Shown here piece after piece: positions 24,530-32,161 of a stretch of DNA of 55,409 bases. Location of the stretch: contig NZ_SMKW01000062.1 of NCBI RefSeq assembly GCF_004348985.1, forward strand, positions 1 to 55,409. The letters run 5' to 3'. The DNA is from Saccharopolyspora elongata. GTDB lineage: Bacteria > Actinomycetota > Actinomycetes > Mycobacteriales > Pseudonocardiaceae. The notes beneath the pieces were generated by a model. That model ran no database searches. It saw nothing but the letters and a program-made list of their open reading frames with translations, and was not told the DNA's origin. Numbering within the stretch: the first letter of the stretch is position 1; every line of letters begins with the position of its first letter. Position numbers and translations under genes: made by a program.

Positions 24530-24768
24530 GGCATCGGTGGGCCCCAGCGCCCACCGGCGAACGACCTGGCGGTGCCGGGTGGGTCGCCGGAGCATCCCCG
24601 CTCCACGACCCGTCGCCCCGGCGTACGACCGCAGAGCTAGCCGTGCCGGTCCAAGGCGCCACCTCAGACCGCGCGGCTGTCCCGGGTGGTCAAAAGGGAG
24701 GGACGGCGCCAGCCGTCTCGGCCACCCGCGTGGAAGAGCCCGCTGACCGGGAGGTCAGCGGGTTTTTT
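24530..24768 (+). ncRNA. Candidate structured leader RNA or small RNA
   Basis: Helices seen by eye: GGTGGGC/GCCCACC (about 24536-24555); a three-part stem GCCGGG/CCCGGC, GGGTCG/CGACCC and GGAGC/GCTCC spanning 24574-24622; and CGGGTGG/CCACCCG (24683-24689 with 24722-24728) enclosing GACGGC-GCCA-GCCGTC (24702-24717). An intrinsic terminator follows directly. Start is assumed from a TAAGGT box at 24518. I could not match it to a riboswitch, T-box, RNase P, tmRNA or SRP signature from memory. It could regulate the downstream gene by attenuation or be a stand-alone RNA. Confidence 0.5.
24739..24768 (+). terminator. Intrinsic terminator with T6 tract
   Basis: CCCGCTGACC-GGGA-GGTCAGCGGG is a perfect 10-bp stem with a tetraloop followed by six T residues. 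This canonical form is uncommon in high-GC actinomycetes and marks the plus strand as the transcribed one. Confidence 0.85.
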
Positions 24769-24824
24769 CGCTTCCCGGGCCGCGCGACTGGCGACCCGGC
24801 CGGGGAAGGCGCACGGTACCGGGT

Positions 24825-25070
24825 ATGTCCACTGTCAAGGCACAGCAGTCAGGCGTGTTCTTCCGGCGTCCGGCCCCGGAAGCCGACCCGTACGTGCGCG
24901 AGGGCGGCCACGTCGACCCCGGCCAGACCATCGCGGTGATCGAAGCGGTGAAGACCTTCAACCCCGTCAAGTCGGCCGCCGCCGGGACCGTGACCCGGTT
25001 CCTGCTCGCCGACGGCACCGAAGTCGCTCAGGGGCAGGAAATCGCCGAACTCGCCGACGAAAACACCTGA
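24825..25070 (+). CDS. Small biotinyl/lipoyl-domain protein (BCCP-like)
   Basis: The 81-residue protein is a single biotinyl/lipoyl domain: VREGGHVDPGQTIAVIEAVKTFNPVKSAAAGTV then LADGTEVAQGQEIAEL. The lysine in the hairpin loop is kept, but the usual AMKM/MKMM context reads EAVKTF, so the methionine before the lysine is replaced by valine. Such proteins serve as carboxyl carriers when biotinylated; the altered motif leaves modification uncertain. No carboxylase or biotin carboxylase gene is adjacent. It follows the structured RNA and terminator region, and a J-domain gene follows it. Confidence 0.75.
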   Translation: MSTVKAQQSGVFFRRPAPEADPYVREGGHVDPGQTIAVIEAVKTFNPVKSAAAGTVTRFLLADGTEVAQGQEIAELADENT

Positions 25071-25136
25071 CGCGGGTGATCTTGAATTCCGCGCAAGCCC
25101 TATCATGGCCGCGCAGTGGTGGGAGGCGGGAGGGCC

Positions 25137-26204
25137 GTGCGCGGGGTCGACTATTACGAGCTGCTGGGCGTGAACCGCGACGCGACGGCAGCCGAGATCA
25201 AGTCCGCCTACCGGTCGCTGGCACGCAGCATGCACCCCGATGTCGGCGGCACCGCGGGAACCTTCCGGTTGCTGCAGGAGGCCTACGAGACGCTCAACGA
25301 CCCGGTGCGCCGCGCCGACTACGACCGCGTCGACGAGCCCGCGCCCCGGCGGCAACGGCGCCGGCGGCGGGATTTCGGCGAAGACCCGGACTACGTGCCC
25401 AAGGTCCCGCGGCTGCGCCTGGACGACATCCCGTGGTGGGACACCGTCGACCCGGGCACCCGGGTCCGCTACCTGCCGGTCACCGGCCCGGAGCGGGCGC
25501 CGACGCTGGCGCTGGTCGGCGGCTGGTCGATGCTGCTGCTGGCCGGGCTCGCCGTCGAGCTGACCGCGATGCTGCTGGCCGCCTGGCTGTCCCTGCTGGT
25601 GGCCTCCGGCGTGGTGATCGTGCTGCTGCTGCGGCGGCACATCCGGGCCCACCGGATCGACCGGTCGTTCGTCTCCGAGTTCGGCGGCCGCCGGATCTTC
25701 GGCCTGCCCGACGCGCAGCACGAGCGCGCGCAGCAGCTGACCGCGGAGCTGTGCGCGAAGTACCTGACCCGGCTGCCGGGCGTGCGCGTGTTCCACGGCC
25801 TGGCCTGGCCCGACTCGGTGTTCGAGGATGTGCACCACGCGGTGCTGTGCGGGCGTCGGCTGGTGCTCGTGGAGTCCAAGAGCTGGCTGCCCGGCCATTA
25901 CACCGCCGACGAGGACGGCGCGTTGTGGCGCAACGGCCACCTGTTCCGCGGTGGCGCGACCCGGCTGCCGGAAGGCGTCGAGATCTTCGCCGAACTGCTG
26001 CCCGACGTCGAGGTGCGCGGCGTGGTCCTGATCTACCCCAGCCGCGCCGGTGACGTCACGACCGTCGAGCAGGACGGCGATCCGGTGTCGCCGATGACCC
26101 CGGCGCAGTTCGTGCGGGAGATCGGGCGATGGCTCGCGCAGGACCCGGCGAGCGTGGACCGCGAGGCGTTCACCACCGTGCTGGAGCAGGTCGTCGTGGA
26201 CTGA
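25137..26204 (+). CDS. J-domain, transmembrane and NERD-like nuclease-related protein
   Basis: The 355-residue protein starts with a J-domain (residues 4-70) containing the essential HPD at 33-35 (SMHPDVGG). A basic linker RRQRRRRR and two adjacent hydrophobic helices (about 125-175) follow. The C-terminal region has VFEDVHHAVLCGRRLVLVESKSW, which fits the NERD/restriction-endonuclease-like core D...ESK. It would place a DnaK-recruiting J-domain and a nuclease-like domain on the membrane. Function is unknown. GTG 25137 was selected after a GGAGG-rich stretch; an upstream start at 25116 is possible. Confidence 0.75.
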   Translation: MRGVDYYELLGVNRDATAAEIKSAYRSLARSMHPDVGGTAGTFRLLQEAYETLNDPVRRADYDRVDEPAPRRQRRRRRDFGEDPDYVPKVPRLRLDDIPWWDTVDPGTRVRYLPVTGPERAPTLALVGGWSMLLLAGLAVELTAMLLAAWLSLLVASGVVIVLLLRRHIRAHRIDRSFVSEFGGRRIFGLPDAQHERAQQLTAELCAKYLTRLPGVRVFHGLAWPDSVFEDVHHAVLCGRRLVLVESKSWLPGHYTADEDGALWRNGHLFRGGATRLPEGVEIFAELLPDVEVRGVVLIYPSRAGDVTTVEQDGDPVSPMTPAQFVREIGRWLAQDPASVDREAFTTVLEQVVVD

Positions 26205-26285
26205 TCCGGCCCGAACTCCCATGTCGCCCTGATCGTTCGAACGGGCCGCGCTGCCGAGGCGTCGTCCCCCGCAGATGATGGCCAT

Positions 26286-27881
26286 ATGCAGGCGAGGAAG
26301 GGCGCCGGCGGCGGGACGGTGCTGGGAACCCTGGCAGTCGGGCAGTTCCTGATGACGCTGGACACCTCGGTGATGAACGTGTCCATCGCGACGGTCGCCG
26401 AGGACGTCGGTACGACGGTGAGCGGCATCCAGACCGCCATCACGCTCTACGCCCTGGTAATGGCGATGTTCATGATCACCGGTGGCAAGATCGGTACGCT
26501 GATCGGCCGACGCCGCGCGTTCACAGCCGGCTGCGTGATCTACGGCTGCGGCTCCCTGACCACCTCGCTCGCCCCCGGCCTGGGAGTGCTGATCCTCGGT
26601 TGGTCGTTGCTGGAAGGGCTGGGCGCCGCGCTCATCATGCCGGCGATCGTCGCGCTCGTGGCCGCGAACTTCCCGCAGGCCCAGCGGCCGCGGGCGTACG
26701 GGCTCGTGGCGTCCGCCGGCGCGATAGCGGTCGCCGTGGGGCCGCTCATCGGTGGCCTCGTGACCACGTACTTCTCGTGGCGGTGGGTCTTCGCCGGTGA
26801 GGTCGTGATCGTGATCGCGATCGTCTTCCTCGCGCGCCGCGTGGCGGACGCACTGCCGGACCGCCGCCCGGAATTCGATCTCGGCGGCACCGTGCTGTCC
26901 GCCGCGGGGCTCGGGCTGGTCGTCTACGCGGTGCTGCGTTCGGGCAGTTGGGGATGGGTGGCGCCCAAGGCGGGCACACCGGCTCTGCTGGGCGTCTCCG
27001 CCACGATCTGGCTGATCTTGGCCGGCGGGCTCGTGCTCCGGGTGTTCCTCGCCTGGGAGCGCAGGCGCGTGGCACACGGCCTCGAGCCGCTAGTCGACCC
27101 CGCGATGCTGCGCAATCGGCAGCTTCGCGGGGGGCTGACGATCTTCTTCTTCCAGTTCCTCCTGCAGGCCGGATTGTTCTTCATCGTGCCCCTGTTCCTG
27201 TCCGTTTCTCTCGGACTCACAGCCCTGCAGACCGGCGTGCGCCTGCTGCCGCTGTCCATCACCCTGCTCCTCGCCGCAGTCGGCATCCCGAAGGTGTGGC
27301 CGGATGCATCACCGCGTCGCGTGGTGCAGTGGGGTCTGGTCGCCCTCTTCGGCGGGCTGGTGGCATTGCTGGCGGCACTCGAGCTCGGCGCAGGTCCCGA
27401 AGTCACGACCGTGCCCATGCTGTTGGCCGGGCTCGGCATCGGCTCGCTGGCCTCGCAATTGGGCAGCGTGACCGTCTCCGCGGTCCCGGACGAACGAACC
27501 GGCGAGGTCGGTGGTCTCCAGAACACCGCCACGAACCTCGGCGTGTCGGTCGGCACCGCGCTGGCCGGTTCGGTGCTCATCGCTGCCCTGACCACATCGT
27601 TCCTGCAGGGCATCAGCCAGAACCCGAGCGTGCCACCCCAGGTGACTTCCCAAGCCGAGGTCGAGCTCGTCAGCGGTGCGCCCTTCCTTTCCGACGCCGC
27701 CCTGGAACAGGCCCTCGCCGCGACCGGATTGCCGTCGGGTACCACTTCCGCGATCGTGCAGGATAACGCCGCCGCGCGGCTGCAGGCTCTGCGTGCAGCC
27801 GACGCGGTGCTCGCGCTCATCGCTGGGGTCTCGCTCTTCTTCACGCGGCTCATCCCGAACGAACAACCGGCGCGTTCCTGA
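26286..27881 (+). CDS. DHA2-family MFS drug/proton antiporter
   Basis: The 531-residue protein has about 14 membrane helices and DHA2 hallmarks: FLMTLDTSVMNVSIATVAEDV in TM1, GGKIGTLIGRRRAF between TM2 and TM3, and motif C-like GPLIGGLVTTYFSWRWVF in TM5. Such pumps export antibiotics, dyes or quaternary compounds. The helices continue to the end with a periplasmic loop rich in Ser and Ala near residue 450. It is a single gene with no regulator next to it. The ATG at 26286 has a weak ribosome-binding site. Confidence 0.83.
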   Translation: MQARKGAGGGTVLGTLAVGQFLMTLDTSVMNVSIATVAEDVGTTVSGIQTAITLYALVMAMFMITGGKIGTLIGRRRAFTAGCVIYGCGSLTTSLAPGLGVLILGWSLLEGLGAALIMPAIVALVAANFPQAQRPRAYGLVASAGAIAVAVGPLIGGLVTTYFSWRWVFAGEVVIVIAIVFLARRVADALPDRRPEFDLGGTVLSAAGLGLVVYAVLRSGSWGWVAPKAGTPALLGVSATIWLILAGGLVLRVFLAWERRRVAHGLEPLVDPAMLRNRQLRGGLTIFFFQFLLQAGLFFIVPLFLSVSLGLTALQTGVRLLPLSITLLLAAVGIPKVWPDASPRRVVQWGLVALFGGLVALLAALELGAGPEVTTVPMLLAGLGIGSLASQLGSVTVSAVPDERTGEVGGLQNTATNLGVSVGTALAGSVLIAALTTSFLQGISQNPSVPPQVTSQAEVELVSGAPFLSDAALEQALAATGLPSGTTSAIVQDNAAARLQALRAADAVLALIAGVSLFFTRLIPNEQPARS

Positions 27882-28008
27882 GTCGGGTCCGGCATCGGGA
27901 TCTGGATCAGGTCGAGGCTTGCCGCCCGGCACCGATGAGTTCTCGTTGCACCCCCGGTCTACGGGAGTAGCGAACACTTCCATCCGGTGTGGAGAGGGTG
28001 TGCCAGTC

Positions 28009-28416
28009 ATGACGATCGGTCCGAATGCGGCGGTTTCCCAGCGGCGGGGCGCGCACGTGGCGCTCTGGGTGCTCCAGATCCTCCTGGCGGCGTTCTTCGT
28101 GTTCGCCTCGGCCCCGAAGCTCCTCGGCGAGCCGACGGCGGTGCAGATGTTCGACCTGATCGGGCTCGGACAGTGGTTCCGGTACCTGACCGGCGGTCTC
28201 GAACTGCTGGGCGCCATCGGCCTGCTCGTGCCCCGGCTGGCCGGGCTGGCGGCCCTCGGCCTCGCCGCCGTCATGGTCGGCGCGACGATCACCCAGGTGT
28301 TCGTGCTCGACGGGCCGGTCGCCGCGCTCATGCCGTTCGCCCTGGTGCTGCTGTTCCTGGTGATCGCCTGGGGACGCCGCCGGACGATCCCGTTCGTGGC
28401 TCACCGAGCGTCGTAG
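28009..28416 (+). CDS. DoxX-family membrane protein
   Basis: The 135-residue protein has four predicted helices: ALWVLQILLAAFFVFASAPKL, YLTGGLELLGAIGLLVP, LAALGLAAVMVGATITQVF and LMPFALVLLFLVIAW. The pattern LLAAFFVFASAPKLLGEP and the GGLELLGAIGLL segment match DoxX-like proteins of actinobacteria, which have been linked to redox homeostasis but lack a defined reaction. A GGAGAGGG ribosome-binding site precedes ATG 28009; the longer open frame upstream runs over unrelated sequence. Confidence 0.8.
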   Translation: MTIGPNAAVSQRRGAHVALWVLQILLAAFFVFASAPKLLGEPTAVQMFDLIGLGQWFRYLTGGLELLGAIGLLVPRLAGLAALGLAAVMVGATITQVFVLDGPVAALMPFALVLLFLVIAWGRRRTIPFVAHRAS

Positions 28417-28423
28417 CCGCGCC

Positions 28424-28515
28424 CCGGCACCTCCAACCGCGCCGTCGTCGCCTTCCAGGTGCTGCCGATCATCATCTTCATCTCGGCGCTGACCGAGGTG
28501 CTCTACCACCCGTGA
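28424..28515 (+). pseudogene. Remnant of a NupC-family nucleoside transporter
   Basis: In the frame ending at TGA 28513-28515 the DNA encodes RAVVAFQVLPIIIFISALTEVLYHP, which follows the concentrative nucleoside transporter signature (FxFAFQVLPxIIFFSALxxxLYxLG). Both the preceding and following parts of the transporter are missing. It lies directly after doxX, so a nupC gene was probably lost by deletion. Confidence 0.6.
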
Positions 28516-28672
28516 TGGCCGGCTACCGGGCCGGGCCTTGGCAGGTGCCGCCGGTCCTCGGTACGTTGTCGATCTTCGCCGGGCGGTTCGCCCGCGGTGC
28601 GACCGTGTGCGATCAGCCCGGCCGAGCGCGACGATGAGCCGGTCGAGGGCGGCCGGATGAAGGAGTACCAGC

Positions 28673-29359
28673 GTGACGAATCCGCACCAGAACGTCAGTT
28701 TCGCCAGCAACGGGCGCACGGCGCACGGTTACCTGGCGACGCCGTCCGGTTCGGGCCCCGGCGTGGTGGTGATCCAGGAGTGGTGGGGGCTCACAGACCA
28801 CGTCGCCGACATCGCGAACCGGCTGGCGGCGGAGGGATTCGTCGCGCTGGCGCCGGATCTCTACGGCGGGCACACCACGCATGACGCGCAGGAGGCGGCG
28901 CGGCTGATGCAGGAGCTGCCCGTCGACCAGGCGGCGCGGGACCTCTCCGGCGCGGTCGACTACCTGCTGGCGCACGACTCGGTGACGGGTTCGGCGGTCG
29001 GGGCGGTCGGGTTCTGCATGGGCGGCAAGTTCGCGATCGTGCTCGCCGCCCAGCAGGGCGACCGGGTCGGCGCGGTGGTGCCGTTCTACGGCCTGCCGTC
29101 GGTGGCGGACACGGACTTCGCCGGCCTGACGGCGCCGATGCTGTGCCACTTCGGTGAATACGACCGATCCATCAGCATGGACGCGGTAGCGGAACTGCGC
29201 GACAAGATCCAGCAGCAGTCCGAAGTCCGCCCCCAGATCCACGTCTACCCGGCGGGACACGCGTTCTTCAACGACCAGAACCCGGCGACCTACCACGAAG
29301 ATTCGGCCCGAACGGCCTGGCCGAGAACCCTCGACTTCCTCCGCCGCCACCTCACCTGA
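28673..29359 (+). CDS. Dienelactone hydrolase family protein
   Basis: The 228-residue alpha/beta hydrolase has the DLH triad: nucleophile Cys115 in GFCMGGKF, an Asp in HFGEYDRSI and His in YPAGHAFFN, with Glu36 in QEWWGL that activates the cysteine. Classical members open dienelactones in chlorocatechol degradation; many actinobacterial homologues have no pathway around them, as here. The GTG at 28673 has AAGGAG upstream. Its stop lies only 5 bp from the stop of the convergent NTPase gene. Confidence 0.83.
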   Translation: MTNPHQNVSFASNGRTAHGYLATPSGSGPGVVVIQEWWGLTDHVADIANRLAAEGFVALAPDLYGGHTTHDAQEAARLMQELPVDQAARDLSGAVDYLLAHDSVTGSAVGAVGFCMGGKFAIVLAAQQGDRVGAVVPFYGLPSVADTDFAGLTAPMLCHFGEYDRSISMDAVAELRDKIQQQSEVRPQIHVYPAGHAFFNDQNPATYHEDSARTAWPRTLDFLRRHLT

Positions 29360-29364
29360 CGGGC

Positions 29365-31974
29365 TCACGAGCCATCAGCGGTCGAGCCATCGGTGTTCAG
29401 GCCGTGCCGCAGCAGCCGCCGGGCATCGGGGAAGGCGGCTTGCTGCGCCAACCTCACCAGTTGCTGGGAGCAATGGCGGTCGCCTCGTGCGGCGCGGTCC
29501 CGGAGTTCGGCGAGCTTGCCGCGGTCGGCGAGCAGCCGGGCGAGCTTCTGCGCGGTCGTGTCCCCTGAAATGGTGGTGCTGCGGAGGATCTTCATCGCTT
29601 CGCGATCGTTGCCGCGGTCGAGCAGCAGGCGGATCAGCTCATAGCGGGCGGCGCCGTTGCCCGTATCGGCGAGCCGACGCAGCAGGTCGAGGTTGCCGTT
29701 GCGGGCGAAGTGTTCGGGCAGCCAGTTCCGCGCCCACGCTTCACCTTCGCGCAGCAGTTCCCGAATTTCCTGCCACCGCCCCAGACCCGCCAGCTGGTCC
29801 GCGAGCAGAGCTTTGGCCGTGGCTGCGTCGAAACCCGCGGGGCGGGAGTCGGCGGGGAGCAGGCGCTGCACGTGGGCGATCGCCGATTCGGCACCGCGCC
29901 TCTCGGCGATAGCGGCAACGAGTTTCCGGAGCACCTCGTCGTCCAGGAATATGTGGGGCGTGGTGCTCAGCTCGATGGCCTGGTCGAGGAGATCTCGCTC
30001 GACCAGGAGGCGCACGAGTCGGCTCGCCCCGTGCGGCGGAACGTGGAACAGGACCGGATCTTCCATCAGTTCAAGGGCTTCTGCCGTCCGGCCCCGCGCG
30101 AGTTCCAGCTCCGCCAGCAGCCACTCAGCTTCGAACGAGCCTGCCGCGACGAGCCGGCGCAACTGGTCCGCCTTGCCGGCTTTCGCGAACTGCCTGGCGA
30201 GCCAGCCCCTCGTCCAGCCTTCGTCGGCGTGATCGCGAGCCAGCTGCAGGGCCTGCTCCCAGCGGCCGTCGGACGCGAGCAGATCCGCCAGCTGCTCGGC
30301 CAGGGGATGGCCGTTCGCGGGGCGACGGCCGGTGGACAAGACTCCGCTCGGCGTGACATTTCCGCCGGACAGGGCCGTGCCTGCGTCATTCTCGCGGCCC
30401 CCGTGAGCGAGCTGCTGTTCGAGGACCTCGATCGCGTCGCCGGTCCGGCCGAGATCGATGAGCACGCGGGCCAGCCACCGGGTAGCCCAGCCGGAAGCCA
30501 ACCGCGCAGCGATGAGCCCCCGGAGGAAGGATGCGGTGTCTTCGTCACGTCCTTGCCCGAGCATCGTTTCGACCGTCCCGTGGTGCCGGTTCGGTCGGAA
30601 CAGCCTGTCGTCCTGCTGGAGATCTCGACCGACCTCGGGCATGAGTGCGACGGCTTCGTCGACACGGCCGTGCTCCGCCAGGAGATCGACGATCTGCTCC
30701 CGCGCCGAGGGAGGCGCGCTGCTCCAGTACCGGCGGTAGAGCGGTTGGCCGTAGCGGTACAGCAGGCGCTCGTACGCGCTCGTCGTGAGGCGTTCCAGGT
30801 CCTCCGGCTCCGCGGTGTGGGCCAGCAGCGCTTGCCAGAGCGAGTCCGGGGCCAGCGCCGCTCGGCGTACGGCCTGGCCGTGCTGCTTGATGTAGTCGTG
30901 GAGCTCGTAGCCGTCCGCCGCGCCGGTGCCCGCTTGGCGACGCCTGGGGATGAGTGCCGTGATGCCGTGCAGGCTTTCTTCGGCGGCGCACCGGATTCCG
31001 CGTTCGAACCAATCCGCGGGCGCATCGATGCGATCTTGCTCGTCGAGGTAGCCGGGAGCGGCGTCGGCGAGGAGGGTGCGGGGCAGCAGGTCGTGGTGGC
31101 CGAGGTGGTGGGCATCGATCACGGCGGTGACGATGGCCGCCGCGTAGCGGTCTTCTGCCGTGTCCGGGTGCTCGTGGCGGTCGACCAAGGCGGGGCCGCC
31201 CGCGAGGGTTTGGATCACCTGGCGTGCCCTGCCCGCCGAACTGATCGCCAGGGAGAGCCTGGGATCGACCGAGCCGGTGCTGCGCAGGGCTTCCAGGTCT
31301 TCGTCGCTGAACCTCTCCGCCACCCGAATCCGCCGCACCGAGTGCAGCAGCAGTGACCGGGCGTGCGGGTTTTCGTTCGTGGTGTCCACCAGGTCGGACC
31401 AGTACTGCGGCCACAGCGTCCCCAGGACGACGACGGGGCCGGGGATCGACCCGTCCAGCAGGGTTAGCAGCCACGCAGTGGCTTCTGCACCGCCGGGGCC
31501 GGTCAGGAAGTTCTGAGTTTCGTTGAGCCACAACACGGATCGGGGTTCGACCTGCCCACTGCTCAACCGGCCGACCAGTTCGTCGGCGGTGCGCGGGTGG
31601 TGCAGTTCCCAGCTCCGGAGCACCTCGTGGTCGATGATCGCTTCGTAGAGCGCGCGGGTCTTCCCGGTGGAGGATCCGCCGGTCAGCACCACCATCCGGC
31701 TGCGGTCGGGTTCGCGGAGCTCGGCGTCGAGTTCGTCGTCATGGGCACGGCGCAGGTAGGGCGGAAGTTCTGGCAACGCTTCCTCGGCGGGCGGCGCTTC
31801 GATGGCTCGGTGGACGTCCAGGTCGAACGGGTCCCACTCGGTGACCGGTCTCGGCGGCCGGCCGGGTCGCGCGGTGTGCGGTGCGTGGAAGTGCACCTCG
31901 CCGTTGACCGTTCCCGCTTGCAGGAGATGGGTGAATTCCCCGGCGGCCTCGTTGCGCGCGATCTCGTCCGGCAT
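29365..31974 (-). CDS. Large P-loop NTPase with helical-repeat C-terminus, STAND-like
   Basis: The 869-residue protein starts with a short segment containing LLQAGTVNGEVHFH, a tag found at the N-terminus of actinobacterial NTPase conflict proteins. Walker A is GGSSTGKT (99-106). The Walker-B position reads SVLWLNETQNFL, with Asn-Glu in place of the usual Asp. From about residue 470 the sequence is a run of TPR-like helix pairs (for example ARVLIDLGRTGDAIEVLEQQLAHGG, LLLDRGNDREAMKIL). This suggests a signalling ATPase that senses a ligand through its repeats. No effector domain or partner gene is evident. The longer upstream frame to 32262 is non-coding-like. Confidence 0.68.
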   Translation of the reverse strand: MPDEIARNEAAGEFTHLLQAGTVNGEVHFHAPHTARPGRPPRPVTEWDPFDLDVHRAIEAPPAEEALPELPPYLRRAHDDELDAELREPDRSRMVVLTGGSSTGKTRALYEAIIDHEVLRSWELHHPRTADELVGRLSSGQVEPRSVLWLNETQNFLTGPGGAEATAWLLTLLDGSIPGPVVVLGTLWPQYWSDLVDTTNENPHARSLLLHSVRRIRVAERFSDEDLEALRSTGSVDPRLSLAISSAGRARQVIQTLAGGPALVDRHEHPDTAEDRYAAAIVTAVIDAHHLGHHDLLPRTLLADAAPGYLDEQDRIDAPADWFERGIRCAAEESLHGITALIPRRRQAGTGAADGYELHDYIKQHGQAVRRAALAPDSLWQALLAHTAEPEDLERLTTSAYERLLYRYGQPLYRRYWSSAPPSAREQIVDLLAEHGRVDEAVALMPEVGRDLQQDDRLFRPNRHHGTVETMLGQGRDEDTASFLRGLIAARLASGWATRWLARVLIDLGRTGDAIEVLEQQLAHGGRENDAGTALSGGNVTPSGVLSTGRRPANGHPLAEQLADLLASDGRWEQALQLARDHADEGWTRGWLARQFAKAGKADQLRRLVAAGSFEAEWLLAELELARGRTAEALELMEDPVLFHVPPHGASRLVRLLVERDLLDQAIELSTTPHIFLDDEVLRKLVAAIAERRGAESAIAHVQRLLPADSRPAGFDAATAKALLADQLAGLGRWQEIRELLREGEAWARNWLPEHFARNGNLDLLRRLADTGNGAARYELIRLLLDRGNDREAMKILRSTTISGDTTAQKLARLLADRGKLAELRDRAARGDRHCSQQLVRLAQQAAFPDARRLLRHGLNTDGSTADGS

Positions 31975-32090
31975 GTTCCCATTGTCGCCGCTCGGACGCA
32001 GGCATCCGGGATTGTCGCCGAAACCGGTACGTCGTCGGGCCGGTCCGGCATATGTACGGCCATTGCTCTCGCGTGGCGTGATCGTGGCCA

Positions 32091-32122
32091 TTGACAACAT
32101 TTGGTCGGGCGGGGCAATGTTG
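32091..32122 (+). promoter_or_regulatory. Promoter with overlapping inverted repeat for the CoA-transferase gene
   Basis: TTGACA (32091-32096) and CAATGT (32115-32120) give a plausible -35/-10 pair with an 18-bp spacer. CAACATT (32095-32101) and AATGTTG (32116-32122) are exact inverted repeats overlapping both elements, as expected for a repressor site. Confidence 0.5.
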
Positions 32123-32161
32123 GCGAGCAATTGGCCGTACAAATACTCGCCTGGAGGGTCG

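Larger units (their letters stand above)
24422..24824 (+). other. 403-bp non-coding region carrying structured RNA and terminator
   Basis: No protein-like frame is visible between hpaE and the biotinyl/lipoyl-domain gene. The region contains a TAAGGT -10-like hexamer at 24518-24523, several nested stem-loops from about 24536, and a strong intrinsic terminator at 24739-24768. The terminator ends about 56 bp before the next start codon. Confidence 0.6.

Noticed and set aside
24500..24770. T-box leader for the structured RNA region
   Set aside because: AAGGTGGCAGCGG resembles the T-box AGGGTGGNACCGCG only partly, the tRNA-acceptor bulge is not preserved, and the downstream gene is not an amino-acid or tRNA-synthetase gene.
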